Assembly (NCBI GenBank): GCA_009926065.1
Contig: RFPP01000023.1
Span: forward strand, 1-33,749
From: Flavobacteriaceae bacterium
GTDB lineage: Bacteria > Bacteroidota > Bacteroidia > Flavobacteriales > Flavobacteriaceae
Length of the DNA: 33,749 bases
Direction: 5' to 3'
In this document: positions 16,714 through 25,160 of the stretch, one piece after another
How positions within the stretch are numbered: position 1 is the stretch's first letter
Layout: every line of letters starts with the position of its first letter
Notes under the pieces: generated by a model
Databases searched by the model: none
Told to the model about the DNA's origin: nothing
What the model saw: only the letters and a program-made list of their open reading frames with translations
Program-made: the position numbers and the translations under genes

Positions 16714-16750
16714 TTTGCAGGAAAATAAAAGCAAAAAAAGTTTATTTTTG
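16714..16750 (+). promoter_or_regulatory. Putative promoter of the lycopene cyclase gene
   Basis: TATTTTTG (16743-16750) fits TAnnTTTG, 17 bases before the ATG. A TTTG at 16714-16717 could serve as -33, but the 25-base spacing is longer than usual. Confidence 0.4.
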
Positions 16751-16767
16751 AAAATATAAATTCCAGG

Positions 16768-17913
16768 ATGAAACATTACAATTATATTTTTGCAGGTGCA
16801 GGTTTGTCGGCTTTGATGACGGTCTATAAGATGGTTAAATCGGGTAAATTTTCCGATAAAGCCATTCTTTTATTGGATGAAAATCCTAAAAAAACAAACG
16901 ACAGAACTTGGTGTTTTTGGGAAGAAAAAAATGAGACTTGGGATACAATTGTAACAAAAAAATGGAATTCTGCGCTTTTTGCCAATCAAAATCAATCGGT
17001 TAATATCGATTTAACTCCCAATAAATATAATCAAATTCGAAGTGTCGATTTTTATAATTTTGTTTTAAATGAAATTTCGAAACACGATAATATCTCATTT
17101 GAAAATCAAAAAGTAGTAGATTTTGAAGAAAATGAAGCTTCAATTGTTATAAAAACAGAAACCAATTCTTATTCCTGCGATCAATTATTTAATAGTATTC
17201 TGAATCCTTTTGAAGTTGAAAATCAAAAGCAATATCCACTTTTGCAACAGCATTTTATAGGATGGTTTATTGAATCCGATCAAGAAGTTTTCAATTCTGA
17301 ACAAGCAACATTCATGGATTTTTCTGTTGAACAAAAAGGAAATACACGTTTTATGTACGTACTTCCAACCTCAAAAACAGAAGCCCTTATAGAATATACG
17401 CTATTTTCAAAATCGGTTTTAGAAACTAAAGAATACGAATCGGAAATTGAGATTTATTTAAAAAAGTTGGGCGTTAACAACTATAAAATTGTAGAAAAAG
17501 AACGTGGGAGTATTCCAATGACGTGTTTCCCATTTTGGAAAAATAACACCAAAAGATTAATAAATATTGGCTCTGCGGGTGGTTGGACAAAAGCAAGTAC
17601 TGGATACACTTTTAAAAACGCCGATAAAAAATCAACGCAATTAATCCAATTTCTTCAAACGAAAACAGACTTTAGACAATTTCATAAAATAAATAAATTT
17701 TGGTTTTATGACTTGCTATTATTAGATATTTTGAATAAAACTAATGAATTGGGTTCAAAAATATTCTCCGCACTATTCACAAAACCTAATCCTCAGTTGA
17801 ACTTTAAATTCTTAGATGAAGAAACAACCTTTGTTGAAGATTTACAAGTGATTTGGAAATGTCCAAAACCAATATTCATCAGAGCCTTTTTTAGAGTTTT
17901 TCTAAAAATTTAG
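16768..17913 (+). CDS. crtY: Lycopene beta-cyclase (CrtY family flavoprotein)
   Basis: 381 residues. It should convert lycopene to beta-carotene, the step before zeaxanthin-type yellow pigments of many flavobacteria. Visible signatures: N-terminal dinucleotide-binding YIFAGAGLSALM, family motif DRTWCFWEE (about 48-56), IRSVDFYNFV, the mid-protein GWFIES and MDFSVEQ stretches, and the C-terminal GSAGGWTKASTGYTF flavoprotein motif. Length fits CrtY. No other carotenoid gene (crtB, crtI, crtZ) is in the window, so it appears as an isolated gene with its own promoter. The following gene is separated by about 113 bases with its own promoter-like box. Confidence 0.9.
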   Translation: MKHYNYIFAGAGLSALMTVYKMVKSGKFSDKAILLLDENPKKTNDRTWCFWEEKNETWDTIVTKKWNSALFANQNQSVNIDLTPNKYNQIRSVDFYNFVLNEISKHDNISFENQKVVDFEENEASIVIKTETNSYSCDQLFNSILNPFEVENQKQYPLLQQHFIGWFIESDQEVFNSEQATFMDFSVEQKGNTRFMYVLPTSKTEALIEYTLFSKSVLETKEYESEIEIYLKKLGVNNYKIVEKERGSIPMTCFPFWKNNTKRLINIGSAGGWTKASTGYTFKNADKKSTQLIQFLQTKTDFRQFHKINKFWFYDLLLLDILNKTNELGSKIFSALFTKPNPQLNFKFLDEETTFVEDLQVIWKCPKPIFIRAFFRVFLKI

Positions 17914-17977
17914 CCTTTGTCAATAGCATTATAACAAAACTTTATAATTGAAAATTATTTCTTGATTCTAATCTTTG

Positions 17978-17985
17978 TAACTTTG
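17978..17985 (+). promoter_or_regulatory. -7 promoter element (TAACTTTG) of the bacilliredoxin gene
   Basis: TAACTTTG fits TAnnTTTG and lies 41 bases before the ATG at 18027. No clean TTTG is seen at the -33 distance. Confidence 0.45.
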
Positions 17986-18026
17986 CAGAACAAATATAAA
18001 ATCAACAATCTAAATCATAAATAATT

Positions 18027-18437
18027 ATGTATCCAGAAGAAATGGTACTTCCAATGCAAGCTGAACTTACAGCAGCAGGATTTCAAGATTTACACAGCGC
18101 TGATGCTGTAGAAAACGCATTAAAAGCAGACGGAACAACACTTGTAGTTGTAAATTCCGTGTGTGGTTGCGCCGCTAGAAATGCACGTCCAGGAGTTAAA
18201 ATGAGCCTTGAAGGCGCTAAAAAACCTGCGAATTTAGTTACTGTTTTTGCCGGAGTTGACAAAGAAGCCGTTGATGCCGCTAGAAAACACATGTTTCCTT
18301 TTCCTCCATCATCGCCAAGCGTTGCGTTGTTCAAAAACGGTGAATTAGTTCATATGTTGGAGCGCCACCACATTGAGGGTCGACCTGCAGAATTAATTGC
18401 TGAAAACCTAAAAGAAGCGTTCAACGAATATTGTTAA
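18027..18437 (+). CDS. BrxA/BrxB family bacilliredoxin
   Basis: 136 residues, a thioredoxin-fold cytoplasmic protein. The motif NSVCGCAARNARPG places the CGC redox pair at Cys46 and Cys48, the hallmark of the YphP/YqiW (BrxA/BrxB) family, which removes bacillithiol from S-bacillithiolated proteins. Further family motifs: FPPSSPSVALFK, LERHHIEGR and a terminal Cys136. Start MYPEEMV is typical. Bacillithiol use is known in some Bacteroidetes, but its biosynthesis genes are not in the window. Single-gene unit with its own promoter and a strong terminator immediately after. Confidence 0.93.
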   Translation: MYPEEMVLPMQAELTAAGFQDLHSADAVENALKADGTTLVVVNSVCGCAARNARPGVKMSLEGAKKPANLVTVFAGVDKEAVDAARKHMFPFPPSSPSVALFKNGELVHMLERHHIEGRPAELIAENLKEAFNEYC

Positions 18438-18453
18438 TTCGAAAACCTACTTC

Positions 18454-18490
18454 AAAAACCTCTTATTATTCAATGATAAGAGGTTTTTTT
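18454..18490 (+). terminator. Intrinsic terminator after the bacilliredoxin gene
   Basis: 13-base perfect arms (AAAAACCTCTTAT at 18454-18466, ATAAGAGGTTTTT at 18476-18488), a 9-base loop, and the right arm runs into a T tract to 18490. Starts 17 bases after the stop codon. Confidence 0.85.
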
Positions 18491-18524
18491 AATTTCAAAT
18501 GGGTTCATTTCCAAATTTTCAAAT

Positions 18525-18532
18525 TATCTTTG
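18525..18532 (+). promoter_or_regulatory. -7 promoter element (TATCTTTG) of trhO
   Basis: TATCTTTG matches TAnnTTTG and lies 58 bases before the ATG of trhO, just beyond the preceding terminator. No clear -33 TTTG is present. Confidence 0.45.
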
Positions 18533-18590
18533 CCTTCGAATTCTATTAATTAGATTCAACATCATTTTCTTAACTTAAATTGTTTATAGC

Positions 18591-19946
18591 ATGCAACTGT
18601 ACAACACCTTAAGCGCAGAAGAAAGAGCCATCATGATTGATGATGCTGGAAAACAAAGACTAACTTTGTCGTTCTATGCTTATGCGCAAATTTCAAATCC
18701 CACTCAATTTCGTAACGATTTATTTCTTGCTTGGAACAAACTCGATGTTTTAGGAAGAATTTATGTTGCCCACGAAGGGATTAACGCTCAACTTTCATTG
18801 CCAGCAGATAATTTTTATAAATTCAAAGACTCCATCGAAGTTTATGATTTCATGAAAGGAATCCGATTAAATATTGCGGTAGAGCAAGACGATTTTTCCT
18901 TTTTAAAATTGACCATTAAAGTTCGTGATAAAATTGTTGCCGACGGTTTAGTAGATGATACTTTCGATGTCACCAACATTGGTATTCACCTAAAAGCTAA
19001 AGAATTTAACGAGTTACTTGAAGATCCAAACACGATTGTGGTTGATATGAGAAATCATTACGAATCAGAAATTGGACATTTTATTAATGCCCTAAAACCA
19101 GATGTTGATACTTTTAGAGAAAGTTTGCCAATTATTGAAAACCAACTCTCAAAACATAAGAAAGACAAAAAATTATTGATGTATTGCACCGGAGGAATTC
19201 GATGTGAAAAAGCTAGTGCCTATTTTAAACATAGAGGTTTTGAAAATGTATACCAATTAGAAGGCGGGATCATAGAATATACTCGACAAGTAAAATCCGA
19301 AGGTTTAGAAAGTAAATTCATCGGTAAAAACTTTGTTTTTGACCATCGATTAGGCGAAAGAATCACTGACGATATTGTTTCGCAATGCCATCAATGTGGC
19401 GCTCCTTGTGATATTCATACGAATTGCGCCAACGAAGGTTGCCATTTATTGTTTATACAATGTGACTCTTGCAAATCCAATATGGAAGGTTGTTGTTCAA
19501 CAGAATGCGTGTCGATAATTCACCTACCGGAAGACGAACAAAAAGCCATTCGCAGAGGAATAAAAAACGGTAATAAAATATTCAAAAAAGGAAAATCTGA
19601 AGTATTAACGTTTAAAAATAATTCAGATAACCAAACTGTTTTTGGGACAAATGAAAAAAAACCAATTGCAACTAAAGCTCCAAAAATTAAGAAGTTATAC
19701 ATTGGAAAAGGAGAACACTTTTTCCCAAAATCAAACATTGGACAATTTTTAATCGAAGAAAATGAAATTAATATTGGCGACCAATTATTAATAAAAGGGG
19801 TTACAACTGGAGAACAAAAAATTGAACTTACAGAAATGTTAGTCAACGGAACCAATTCAAAAAAAGCGGTTGCTGGTGATACTTGCACCATTAAATTGCC
19901 TTTCCGAATTCGGTTATCTGATAAATTATATAAAATCATTGATTAA
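18591..19946 (+). CDS. trhO: Oxygen-dependent tRNA uridine(34) hydroxylase TrhO (rhodanese family) with extra C-terminal barrel
   Basis: 451 residues against about 350 in E. coli TrhO (YceA). The enzyme forms 5-hydroxyuridine at the tRNA wobble position. N-terminal acylphosphatase-like domain (about 20-120, with VAHEGINAQLS), rhodanese domain (about 130-240) with catalytic loop CTGGIRC (Cys199), then a cysteine cluster of ten or more (about 264-305, CHQCGAPC and CDSC patterns) that probably binds zinc. After a Lys-rich linker, the last roughly 85 residues (KKLYIGKGEHFF, INIGDQLLIKG, AGDTCTIKLP, LSDKLYKI) look like an EF-Tu domain-2-type barrel, as at the C-terminus of U32/TrhP proteins. That fusion reading is from pattern memory. 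Confidence 0.9.
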   Translation: MQLYNTLSAEERAIMIDDAGKQRLTLSFYAYAQISNPTQFRNDLFLAWNKLDVLGRIYVAHEGINAQLSLPADNFYKFKDSIEVYDFMKGIRLNIAVEQDDFSFLKLTIKVRDKIVADGLVDDTFDVTNIGIHLKAKEFNELLEDPNTIVVDMRNHYESEIGHFINALKPDVDTFRESLPIIENQLSKHKKDKKLLMYCTGGIRCEKASAYFKHRGFENVYQLEGGIIEYTRQVKSEGLESKFIGKNFVFDHRLGERITDDIVSQCHQCGAPCDIHTNCANEGCHLLFIQCDSCKSNMEGCCSTECVSIIHLPEDEQKAIRRGIKNGNKIFKKGKSEVLTFKNNSDNQTVFGTNEKKPIATKAPKIKKLYIGKGEHFFPKSNIGQFLIEENEINIGDQLLIKGVTTGEQKIELTEMLVNGTNSKKAVAGDTCTIKLPFRIRLSDKLYKIID

Positions 19947-20119
19947 TTTCTTAAGTTAAATTCTAAAAAAAACAGCTACTTCTACTATTGATAAAGCGGT
20001 TTTTCTATTTTAGAAAAAGTTTAAACTTTTAAACTTTTAAACCTAAAATTAAAATAATATCTTTACACATTAATCGTTATGAACTTACGTTGTGCCAGTC
20101 ACAACACCACAATATAATT

Positions 20120-21391
20120 ATGGCATGTACAAGTTGTTCAACTTCAGATGGCGGAGCGCCAAAGGGTTGTAAAAATAATGGGACTTGTGGCACCGATAGC
20201 TGCAACAAACTAACCGTCTTTGACTGGCTTTCAAACATGAGTTTGCCTAATGGTGAAGCTCCGTTTGACTGTGTGGAGGTACGCTTCAAAAATGGAAGAA
20301 AAGAATTTTATCGCAACACTGAAAAGTTAACTTTAAGCATTGGAGATATTGTGGCAACAGAAGCTTCTCCAGGTCACGATGTTGGTATTGTTACCTTAAC
20401 AGGTGAATTAGTAAGAATTCAAATGAAAAAAAAAGGGGTCAATCACACCAGCCCTGATATTCTAAAAATATACCGCAAAGCATCCCAAAAAGACATCGAT
20501 ATTTGGTCGACAGCGAGAGACAAAGAAGAGCCAATGAAAGTTCGAGCTCGCGAATTAGCGATTGCTCAAAAACTTGAAATGAAAATTTCCGATATTGAAT
20601 TTCAAGGTGACGGACTAAAAGCTACCTTTTATTATACCGCTGAATCAAGAATAGATTTCCGTTTATTAATCAAAGATTTTGCTAAAGAATTCAACACTAG
20701 AATTGAAATGAAGCAAGTTGGTTTTCGTCAAGAAGCCTCTCGATTGGGAGGAATTGGTTCATGCGGAAGAGAATTGTGTTGCTCTACTTGGCTAACCGAT
20801 TTTAGGAGTGTAAATACTTCTGCAGCTCGTTACCAACAGTTGTCTCTAAATCCTCAGAAATTAGCTGGACAATGTGGTAAATTGAAATGTTGTTTGAATT
20901 ATGAATTGGACACCTATATGGATGCGCTAAAAACTTTCCCTGATTTTGATACTAAATTAAGTACTGAAAAAGGAGACGCCGTTTGTCAAAAGCAAGATAT
21001 TTTTAAAGGTTTAATGTGGTTTGCTTACACCAATAATTTTGCCAATTGGCATGTCTTAAAAATCGATCAGGTTAAAGAAATTATAGCTGAAAATAAACTG
21101 AAAAAGAAAGTTTCATCTCTTGAAGATTTTGCACTAGAAATAGTTTCTGAACCTGAAAAAGATTTCAATAATGCCATGGGACAAGAAAGTCTTACGAGAT
21201 TTGATCAGCCTAAGAAAAAGAAAAAAACAAATAGAAATAATAAACGCCAAGGTGAAAATACAATAATGGCAAACAATAATAATAGCAGGCCACAGCAGAA
21301 TAAAAACCAAGGCAAGCCTTTTGGAAATAACAAAATCAAACCGAACGAAAATAAAATTAATTCTAATAATAACAATGGGGCTAAAGAGTAG
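20120..21391 (+). CDS. ricT: PSP1-domain regulatory iron-sulfur protein RicT
   Basis: 423 residues from ATG 20120, preferred over a TTG at 20090 because MACTSCSTSDGGAPKG is the usual Bacteroidetes start. Cys-rich N-terminus, PSP1 domain about 45-250, with GGIGSCGRELCCSTW and AGQCGKLKCCLNYE carrying conserved cysteines thought to ligate iron-sulfur clusters in the Bacillus Ric complex. The C-terminal 80 residues are Lys/Asn-rich, low complexity and probably disordered. In Bacillus, RicT works with RicA/RicF and RNase Y; those partners are not visible here. The 3' end overlaps gldH by 17 bases, suggesting coupled translation. A 173-base gap upstream holds an AT-rich TTTAAAC-type repeat and no gene. 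Confidence 0.88.
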   Translation: MACTSCSTSDGGAPKGCKNNGTCGTDSCNKLTVFDWLSNMSLPNGEAPFDCVEVRFKNGRKEFYRNTEKLTLSIGDIVATEASPGHDVGIVTLTGELVRIQMKKKGVNHTSPDILKIYRKASQKDIDIWSTARDKEEPMKVRARELAIAQKLEMKISDIEFQGDGLKATFYYTAESRIDFRLLIKDFAKEFNTRIEMKQVGFRQEASRLGGIGSCGRELCCSTWLTDFRSVNTSAARYQQLSLNPQKLAGQCGKLKCCLNYELDTYMDALKTFPDFDTKLSTEKGDAVCQKQDIFKGLMWFAYTNNFANWHVLKIDQVKEIIAENKLKKKVSSLEDFALEIVSEPEKDFNNAMGQESLTRFDQPKKKKKTNRNNKRQGENTIMANNNNSRPQQNKNQGKPFGNNKIKPNENKINSNNNNGAKE

Positions 21392-21860
21392 TATTCTTTT
21401 TATTATTATTGCCACTCTCTTTATTTCATGTGATGAAAAAAGGGTTTTTGATGAATACCAGTCAGTAGGAAGCGCATGGAATATGAAAAAAGAAGTCATT
21501 TTCGAACTTCCTAAAATCGATACTTTGAAAAAATATAATTTGTTTATTAACCTTCGGGCAAACGACGATTATAAATTCAATAACCTGTTTTTAATTGTAT
21601 CAATGGAACAACCAAACGGGATTACCAAAATAGATACTCTCGAGTATCAAATGGCTGATGTAGATGGAACACTTCTAGGTGACGGATTTAGCGATATTAA
21701 AGAAAGTAAATTGTATTATAAAGAAAATGTGAAATTTAAATCTTCAGAAAATAATAAAATTCACATTAAACATGCGGTACGTCAAACAGGAAAAATTGAA
21801 GGAGTTGAGGATTTAGAGGGGATTTCCGAAGTTGGTTTTAGAATTGAATCAATTGAATAA
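21375..21860 (+). CDS. gldH: Gliding motility lipoprotein GldH
   Basis: 161 residues from ATG 21375; the longer frame from 21321 lies wholly inside ricT and lacks a signal before MGLKSS. Lipoprotein signal SSILFIIIATLFISC with acylated Cys. The mature protein (DEKRVFDEYQSVGSAWNM, FELPKIDTLKKYNLFINLR, FRIESIE at the end) matches GldH. In F. johnsoniae GldH is needed for gliding and surface polymer use, alongside the T9SS apparatus. This fits the many T9SS cargo proteins at 1091-10280. Overlaps ricT by 17 bases; the PBP1A gene begins 4 bases after its stop, so ricT-gldH-pbp1A appears to be one transcription unit. Confidence 0.9.
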   Translation: MGLKSSILFIIIATLFISCDEKRVFDEYQSVGSAWNMKKEVIFELPKIDTLKKYNLFINLRANDDYKFNNLFLIVSMEQPNGITKIDTLEYQMADVDGTLLGDGFSDIKESKLYYKENVKFKSSENNKIHIKHAVRQTGKIEGVEDLEGISEVGFRIESIE

Positions 21861-21864
21861 AATT

Positions 21865-24162
21865 ATGGCAGCTAATAAAAATAACACCCCAGTAAAGGAT
21901 ATTAACTACTACAAAAAGAAATTTTGGAAATTCTTTTTTTATGGTCTAATCGGGATTGGAGTATTTTTCCTATTTGCCTCCTGGGGTCTTTTTGGATCTA
22001 TGCCTTCATTCGAAGATTTAGAAAACCCTGATTCCAATTTGGCTACAGAAGTAATCTCATCTGATGGAGTTACCATAGGTAAATTTTACAATGAAAATAG
22101 AACTTCAATAAAATACCAAGACTTACCAAAACACCTCGTTAATGCATTAGTAGCAACTGAAGACGAACGATTTTATGAACATTCAGGAGTGGACGGTAGA
22201 GGAACTTTACGTGCTATTGCAAGTTTTGGAACTTCCGGAGGTGCGAGTACTTTAACCCAACAATTAGCAAAACAATTGTTTCACGGTGAAGGATCAAAAT
22301 TTTTACCTTTTAGAATAATACAAAAAGCTAAAGAGTGGATTATCGCCATCAGATTAGAACGTCAATACACTAAAAATGAAATCATAGCAATGTATTTCAA
22401 TAAAGCCGATTTTATAAATACCGCTGTAGGAATTCGATCTGCAGCAAAAGTATATTTCGGAAAAGAACCTCGAAATTTAACAGTAAACGAAAGCGCAATG
22501 TTGGTTGGAATGTTAAAAAACCCTTCGCTATTCAACCCAATTAAAAGATTAGAAAAAGTTCAAAATCGAAGAAATGTTGTTTTAGGCCAAATGGTGAAAA
22601 ATAATTTTTTATCTGAAGAAGCAAAAACAGCGTTAGAAAAAGAACCTATCGTTTTAGACTTTCACCCAGAAAGCCATAAAGACGGAATTGCCACATATTT
22701 CCGTGAATATCTCAGAGAATTCATGAAAAATTGGTTGAAAGAAAATAAAAAACCAGACGGTTCTGAATACGATATTTACAGAGACGGTCTAAAAATTTAT
22801 ACCACTATCGATTCCAGAATTCAAGCTAATGCTGAAGAAGCCGTAACGGAGCATTTAACCAATTTACAACAGGAATTTTTTGACCAATCAAAAAACAATA
22901 AAAACGCCCCTTTTGTAAATATCTCTAAAGACGAAACCGATAAAATCATGATGCAAGCCATGAAATCTTCTGATCGTTGGAGAGAATTAAAATTACAAGA
23001 TAAAAGCGACGAAGAAATCATTAAATCTTTTAGTTTGAAAACTAAAATGACCGTATTTACCTGGAAAGGCGAACGCGATACCATAATGACGCCATCAGAT
23101 TCTATTCGCTATTACAAACATTTCCTTCAAACGGGATTAATGTCGATGGAGCCACAAACCGGACATGTAAAAGCATGGGTTGGTGGAATTAACTATAAAT
23201 ATTTCCAGTACGATCACGTAGGTCAAGGCGCGCGACAAGTGGGTTCAACATTTAAACCTTTTGTTTATGCAACCGCAATCGAGCAATTGAATATGTCTCC
23301 TTGCGATTCCATTATCGATTCGCCATTTACAATTCCTGTTGGTCGTCACCACGTTACAGAAACTTGGACGCCTGCCAATTCCGATAATAAATACCGCGGA
23401 ATGGTAACCTTAAAAAAGGCATTGGCCAATTCCATCAACACCGTTTCGGCTAAATTAATGGACAAAGTAGGTCCAGAAGCTGTGGTAGAATTAGCAAAAA
23501 AACTAGGTATAAAATCAGAAATTCCTGTACAACCCTCGATAGCATTGGGCGCAGTAGATATTACCGTTCAAGACATGGTTGCAGCCTATAGCACTTTTGC
23601 CAATCAAGGGGTTTACATCAAACCGCAGTTCATCACAAGAATTGAGGATAAAAACGGAGTAGTACTTTACGAACCAATTCCTGAATCGCACGATGTATTG
23701 AATAAAGATGTGGCTTTTGCAGTAATAAAATTGTTGGAAGGAGTAACTGAAGAAGGCTCAGGTTCTCGATTGAGAACCCAAGGCGGAGGAAACGGCTACA
23801 ACAGAGTTACTGGCTATCCATATGTATTTACCAACCCAATAGCAGGGAAAACTGGAACCACACAAAATCAATCCGACGGTTGGTTTATGGGAATGGTGCC
23901 CAATTTAGTAACTGGAGTTTGGGTAGGTTGTGAAGACCGTTCCGCCCGTTTTAAAAGCATAACTTACGGTCAAGGAGCAGTGGCAGCATTACCTATTTGG
24001 GGCTTAATGATGAAAAAATGTTACGCCGACGAAACGCTAACACTTTCAAAAGAAGACTTCGAAAGACCAGATAATCTAAACATAAAAGTCGATTGTTGGT
24101 CGCCACCAGTCAAGATAGATTCTACTGAAACCGAACAGAATACAGACGAATTTAGTTTATAA
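21865..24162 (+). CDS. Class A penicillin-binding protein 1A (bifunctional peptidoglycan synthase)
   Basis: 765 residues from ATG 21865; an upstream GTG-type extension overlapping gldH was rejected. Cytoplasmic N-terminus, one membrane anchor (about 20-40, FFFYGLIGIGVFFLFASW), GT51 glycosyltransferase domain (about 60-240, with ATEDERFYEHSGVD and GASTLTQQLAKQLF) and transpeptidase domain (about 420-730) with GSTFKPFVY (catalytic Ser in SxxK), NSINT (SxN) and GKTGTTQ (KTG). It polymerises and crosslinks peptidoglycan on the outer face of the inner membrane. Acidic C-terminal tail. Last gene of the ricT-gldH unit; a repeat and a hairpin terminator follow. Confidence 0.93.
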   Translation: MAANKNNTPVKDINYYKKKFWKFFFYGLIGIGVFFLFASWGLFGSMPSFEDLENPDSNLATEVISSDGVTIGKFYNENRTSIKYQDLPKHLVNALVATEDERFYEHSGVDGRGTLRAIASFGTSGGASTLTQQLAKQLFHGEGSKFLPFRIIQKAKEWIIAIRLERQYTKNEIIAMYFNKADFINTAVGIRSAAKVYFGKEPRNLTVNESAMLVGMLKNPSLFNPIKRLEKVQNRRNVVLGQMVKNNFLSEEAKTALEKEPIVLDFHPESHKDGIATYFREYLREFMKNWLKENKKPDGSEYDIYRDGLKIYTTIDSRIQANAEEAVTEHLTNLQQEFFDQSKNNKNAPFVNISKDETDKIMMQAMKSSDRWRELKLQDKSDEEIIKSFSLKTKMTVFTWKGERDTIMTPSDSIRYYKHFLQTGLMSMEPQTGHVKAWVGGINYKYFQYDHVGQGARQVGSTFKPFVYATAIEQLNMSPCDSIIDSPFTIPVGRHHVTETWTPANSDNKYRGMVTLKKALANSINTVSAKLMDKVGPEAVVELAKKLGIKSEIPVQPSIALGAVDITVQDMVAAYSTFANQGVYIKPQFITRIEDKNGVVLYEPIPESHDVLNKDVAFAVIKLLEGVTEEGSGSRLRTQGGGNGYNRVTGYPYVFTNPIAGKTGTTQNQSDGWFMGMVPNLVTGVWVGCEDRSARFKSITYGQGAVAALPIWGLMMKKCYADETLTLSKEDFERPDNLNIKVDCWSPPVKIDSTETEQNTDEFSL

Positions 24163-24168
24163 GTTTTT

Positions 24169-24240
24169 TTGGAGCTTTTCTGGCTGTACGTTTCAATCCA
24201 CACAAAAGGTGTGGGATTTCCTCTGCCATCCAGGCTAGGG
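24169..24240. repeat. Intergenic hairpin-forming repeat (GGAGCTTTTC ... CCAGGCTAGGG type)
   Basis: Non-coding stretch more GC-rich than its surroundings. CCACAC (24198-24203) pairs with GTGTGG (24209-24214) over a 5-base loop, and an outer CTGG/CCAG pair brackets it. I recall similar GGAGCTTTT-to-GGCTAGGG segments dispersed between Flavobacterium genes, but could not verify copy number. It starts just after the PBP1A stop. Confidence 0.5.
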
Positions 24241-24276
24241 AATTCAGTTGACTTGAAAATTAAAGTATAAATAAAC

Positions 24277-24313
24277 GTAGCCTCAAAATCAGAATTTGTG
24301 ATTTTGAGGCTAC
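24277..24313. terminator. Strong hairpin, probable terminator after PBP1A
   Basis: Perfect 14-base arms: GTAGCCTCAAAATC (24277-24290) and GATTTTGAGGCTAC (24300-24313), 9-base loop, followed by TTATTTTATAA, so T-rich but not a pure T run. Together with the repeat at 24169-24240 this fills most of the 229-base gap; no gene is seen there. Confidence 0.7.
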
Positions 24314-24354
24314 TTATTTTATAAGAAATGATGAAAAATTGATTAATAATTCGT

Positions 24355-24362
24355 TATTTTTG
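24355..24362 (+). promoter_or_regulatory. -7 promoter element (TATTTTTG) of scoA
   Basis: TATTTTTG fits TAnnTTTG and lies 29 bases before the ATG of scoA. The best -33 candidate (TTG at 24339) is too close, so the call is tentative. Confidence 0.4.
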
Positions 24363-24391
24363 AAGTAAGAAAAACTAAGAATAAACGAACA

Positions 24392-25090
24392 ATGATTAAT
24401 AAAAAAGTACCTACCGTTCAAGAAGCCCTAAATGGTATTGAAAACGGAATGACTATAATGCTTGGTGGTTTCGGATTGTGTGGAATTCCCGAAAATTCCA
24501 TTGCCGAATTAGTAAAAAAAGGAAATCACAACCTAACGTGTATTTCAAACAATGCCGGTGTGGATGATTTTGGACTCGGTTTACTATTACACAAAAAGCA
24601 AATCAAAAAAATGATCTCTTCTTATGTTGGTGAAAACGCCGAATTTGAACGTCAAATGTTGTCTGGTGAATTGGAAGTAGAATTAATTCCACAAGGAACA
24701 CTTGCCGAAAGATGTCGCGCTGCTCAAGCTGGAATTCCAGCGTTTTTTACACCAGCTGGTTTTGGAACTGAAGTCGCAGTTGGAAAAGAAACACGAGAAT
24801 TCAATGGCAAAATGCACGTAATGGAACATGCCTTCAAAGCCGATTTTGGAATTGTAAAAGCGTGGAAAGGCGACACCGCAGGAAACTTAATTTTTAAAGG
24901 AACCGCCAGAAATTTCAATCCTTGTATGGCGGGAGCAGCGAAAATTACGGTGGCTGAAGTAGAAGAATTGGTAGAAGCAGGATCACTTGATCCCAATCAA
25001 ATTCATATTCCAGGGATATTCGTTCAACGCATTTTCCAAGGAGAAAAATATGAAAAGAGAATTGAACAACGCACGGTGAGACAGAAATAA
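24392..25090 (+). CDS. scoA: 3-oxoacid CoA-transferase subunit A
   Basis: 232 residues. The alpha subunit of succinyl-CoA:3-oxoacid (or acetoacetate) CoA-transferase, which moves CoA between succinate and 3-oxoacids in ketone-body and aromatic/leucine catabolism. Typical features: [19 protein letters not shown] near the N-terminus, [16 protein letters not shown], the [16 protein letters not shown] stretch, and the C-terminal [13 protein letters not shown]. Length fits the family. The B subunit follows after 70 bases, and together they should form the heteromeric enzyme. A -7-like TATTTTTG and the upstream terminator suggest the pair is its own unit. Confidence 0.93.
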   Translation: MINKKVPTVQEALNGIENGMTIMLGGFGLCGIPENSIAELVKKGNHNLTCISNNAGVDDFGLGLLLHKKQIKKMISSYVGENAEFERQMLSGELEVELIPQGTLAERCRAAQAGIPAFFTPAGFGTEVAVGKETREFNGKMHVMEHAFKADFGIVKAWKGDTAGNLIFKGTARNFNPCMAGAAKITVAEVEELVEAGSLDPNQIHIPGIFVQRIFQGEKYEKRIEQRTVRQK

Positions 25091-25160
25091 TTTGAAAATT
25101 TGAAGAGGAGAAACGATAAGGACAATCTAATTGTGAAATTAGGATTCAAAAATTAAAACT

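Noticed and set aside
20020..20042. TTTAAACTTTTAAAC repeats before ricT, considered as a CRISPR or iteron array
   Set aside because: Units are about 9-10 bases with no spacers and low complexity; neither CRISPR nor a replication origin is supported.
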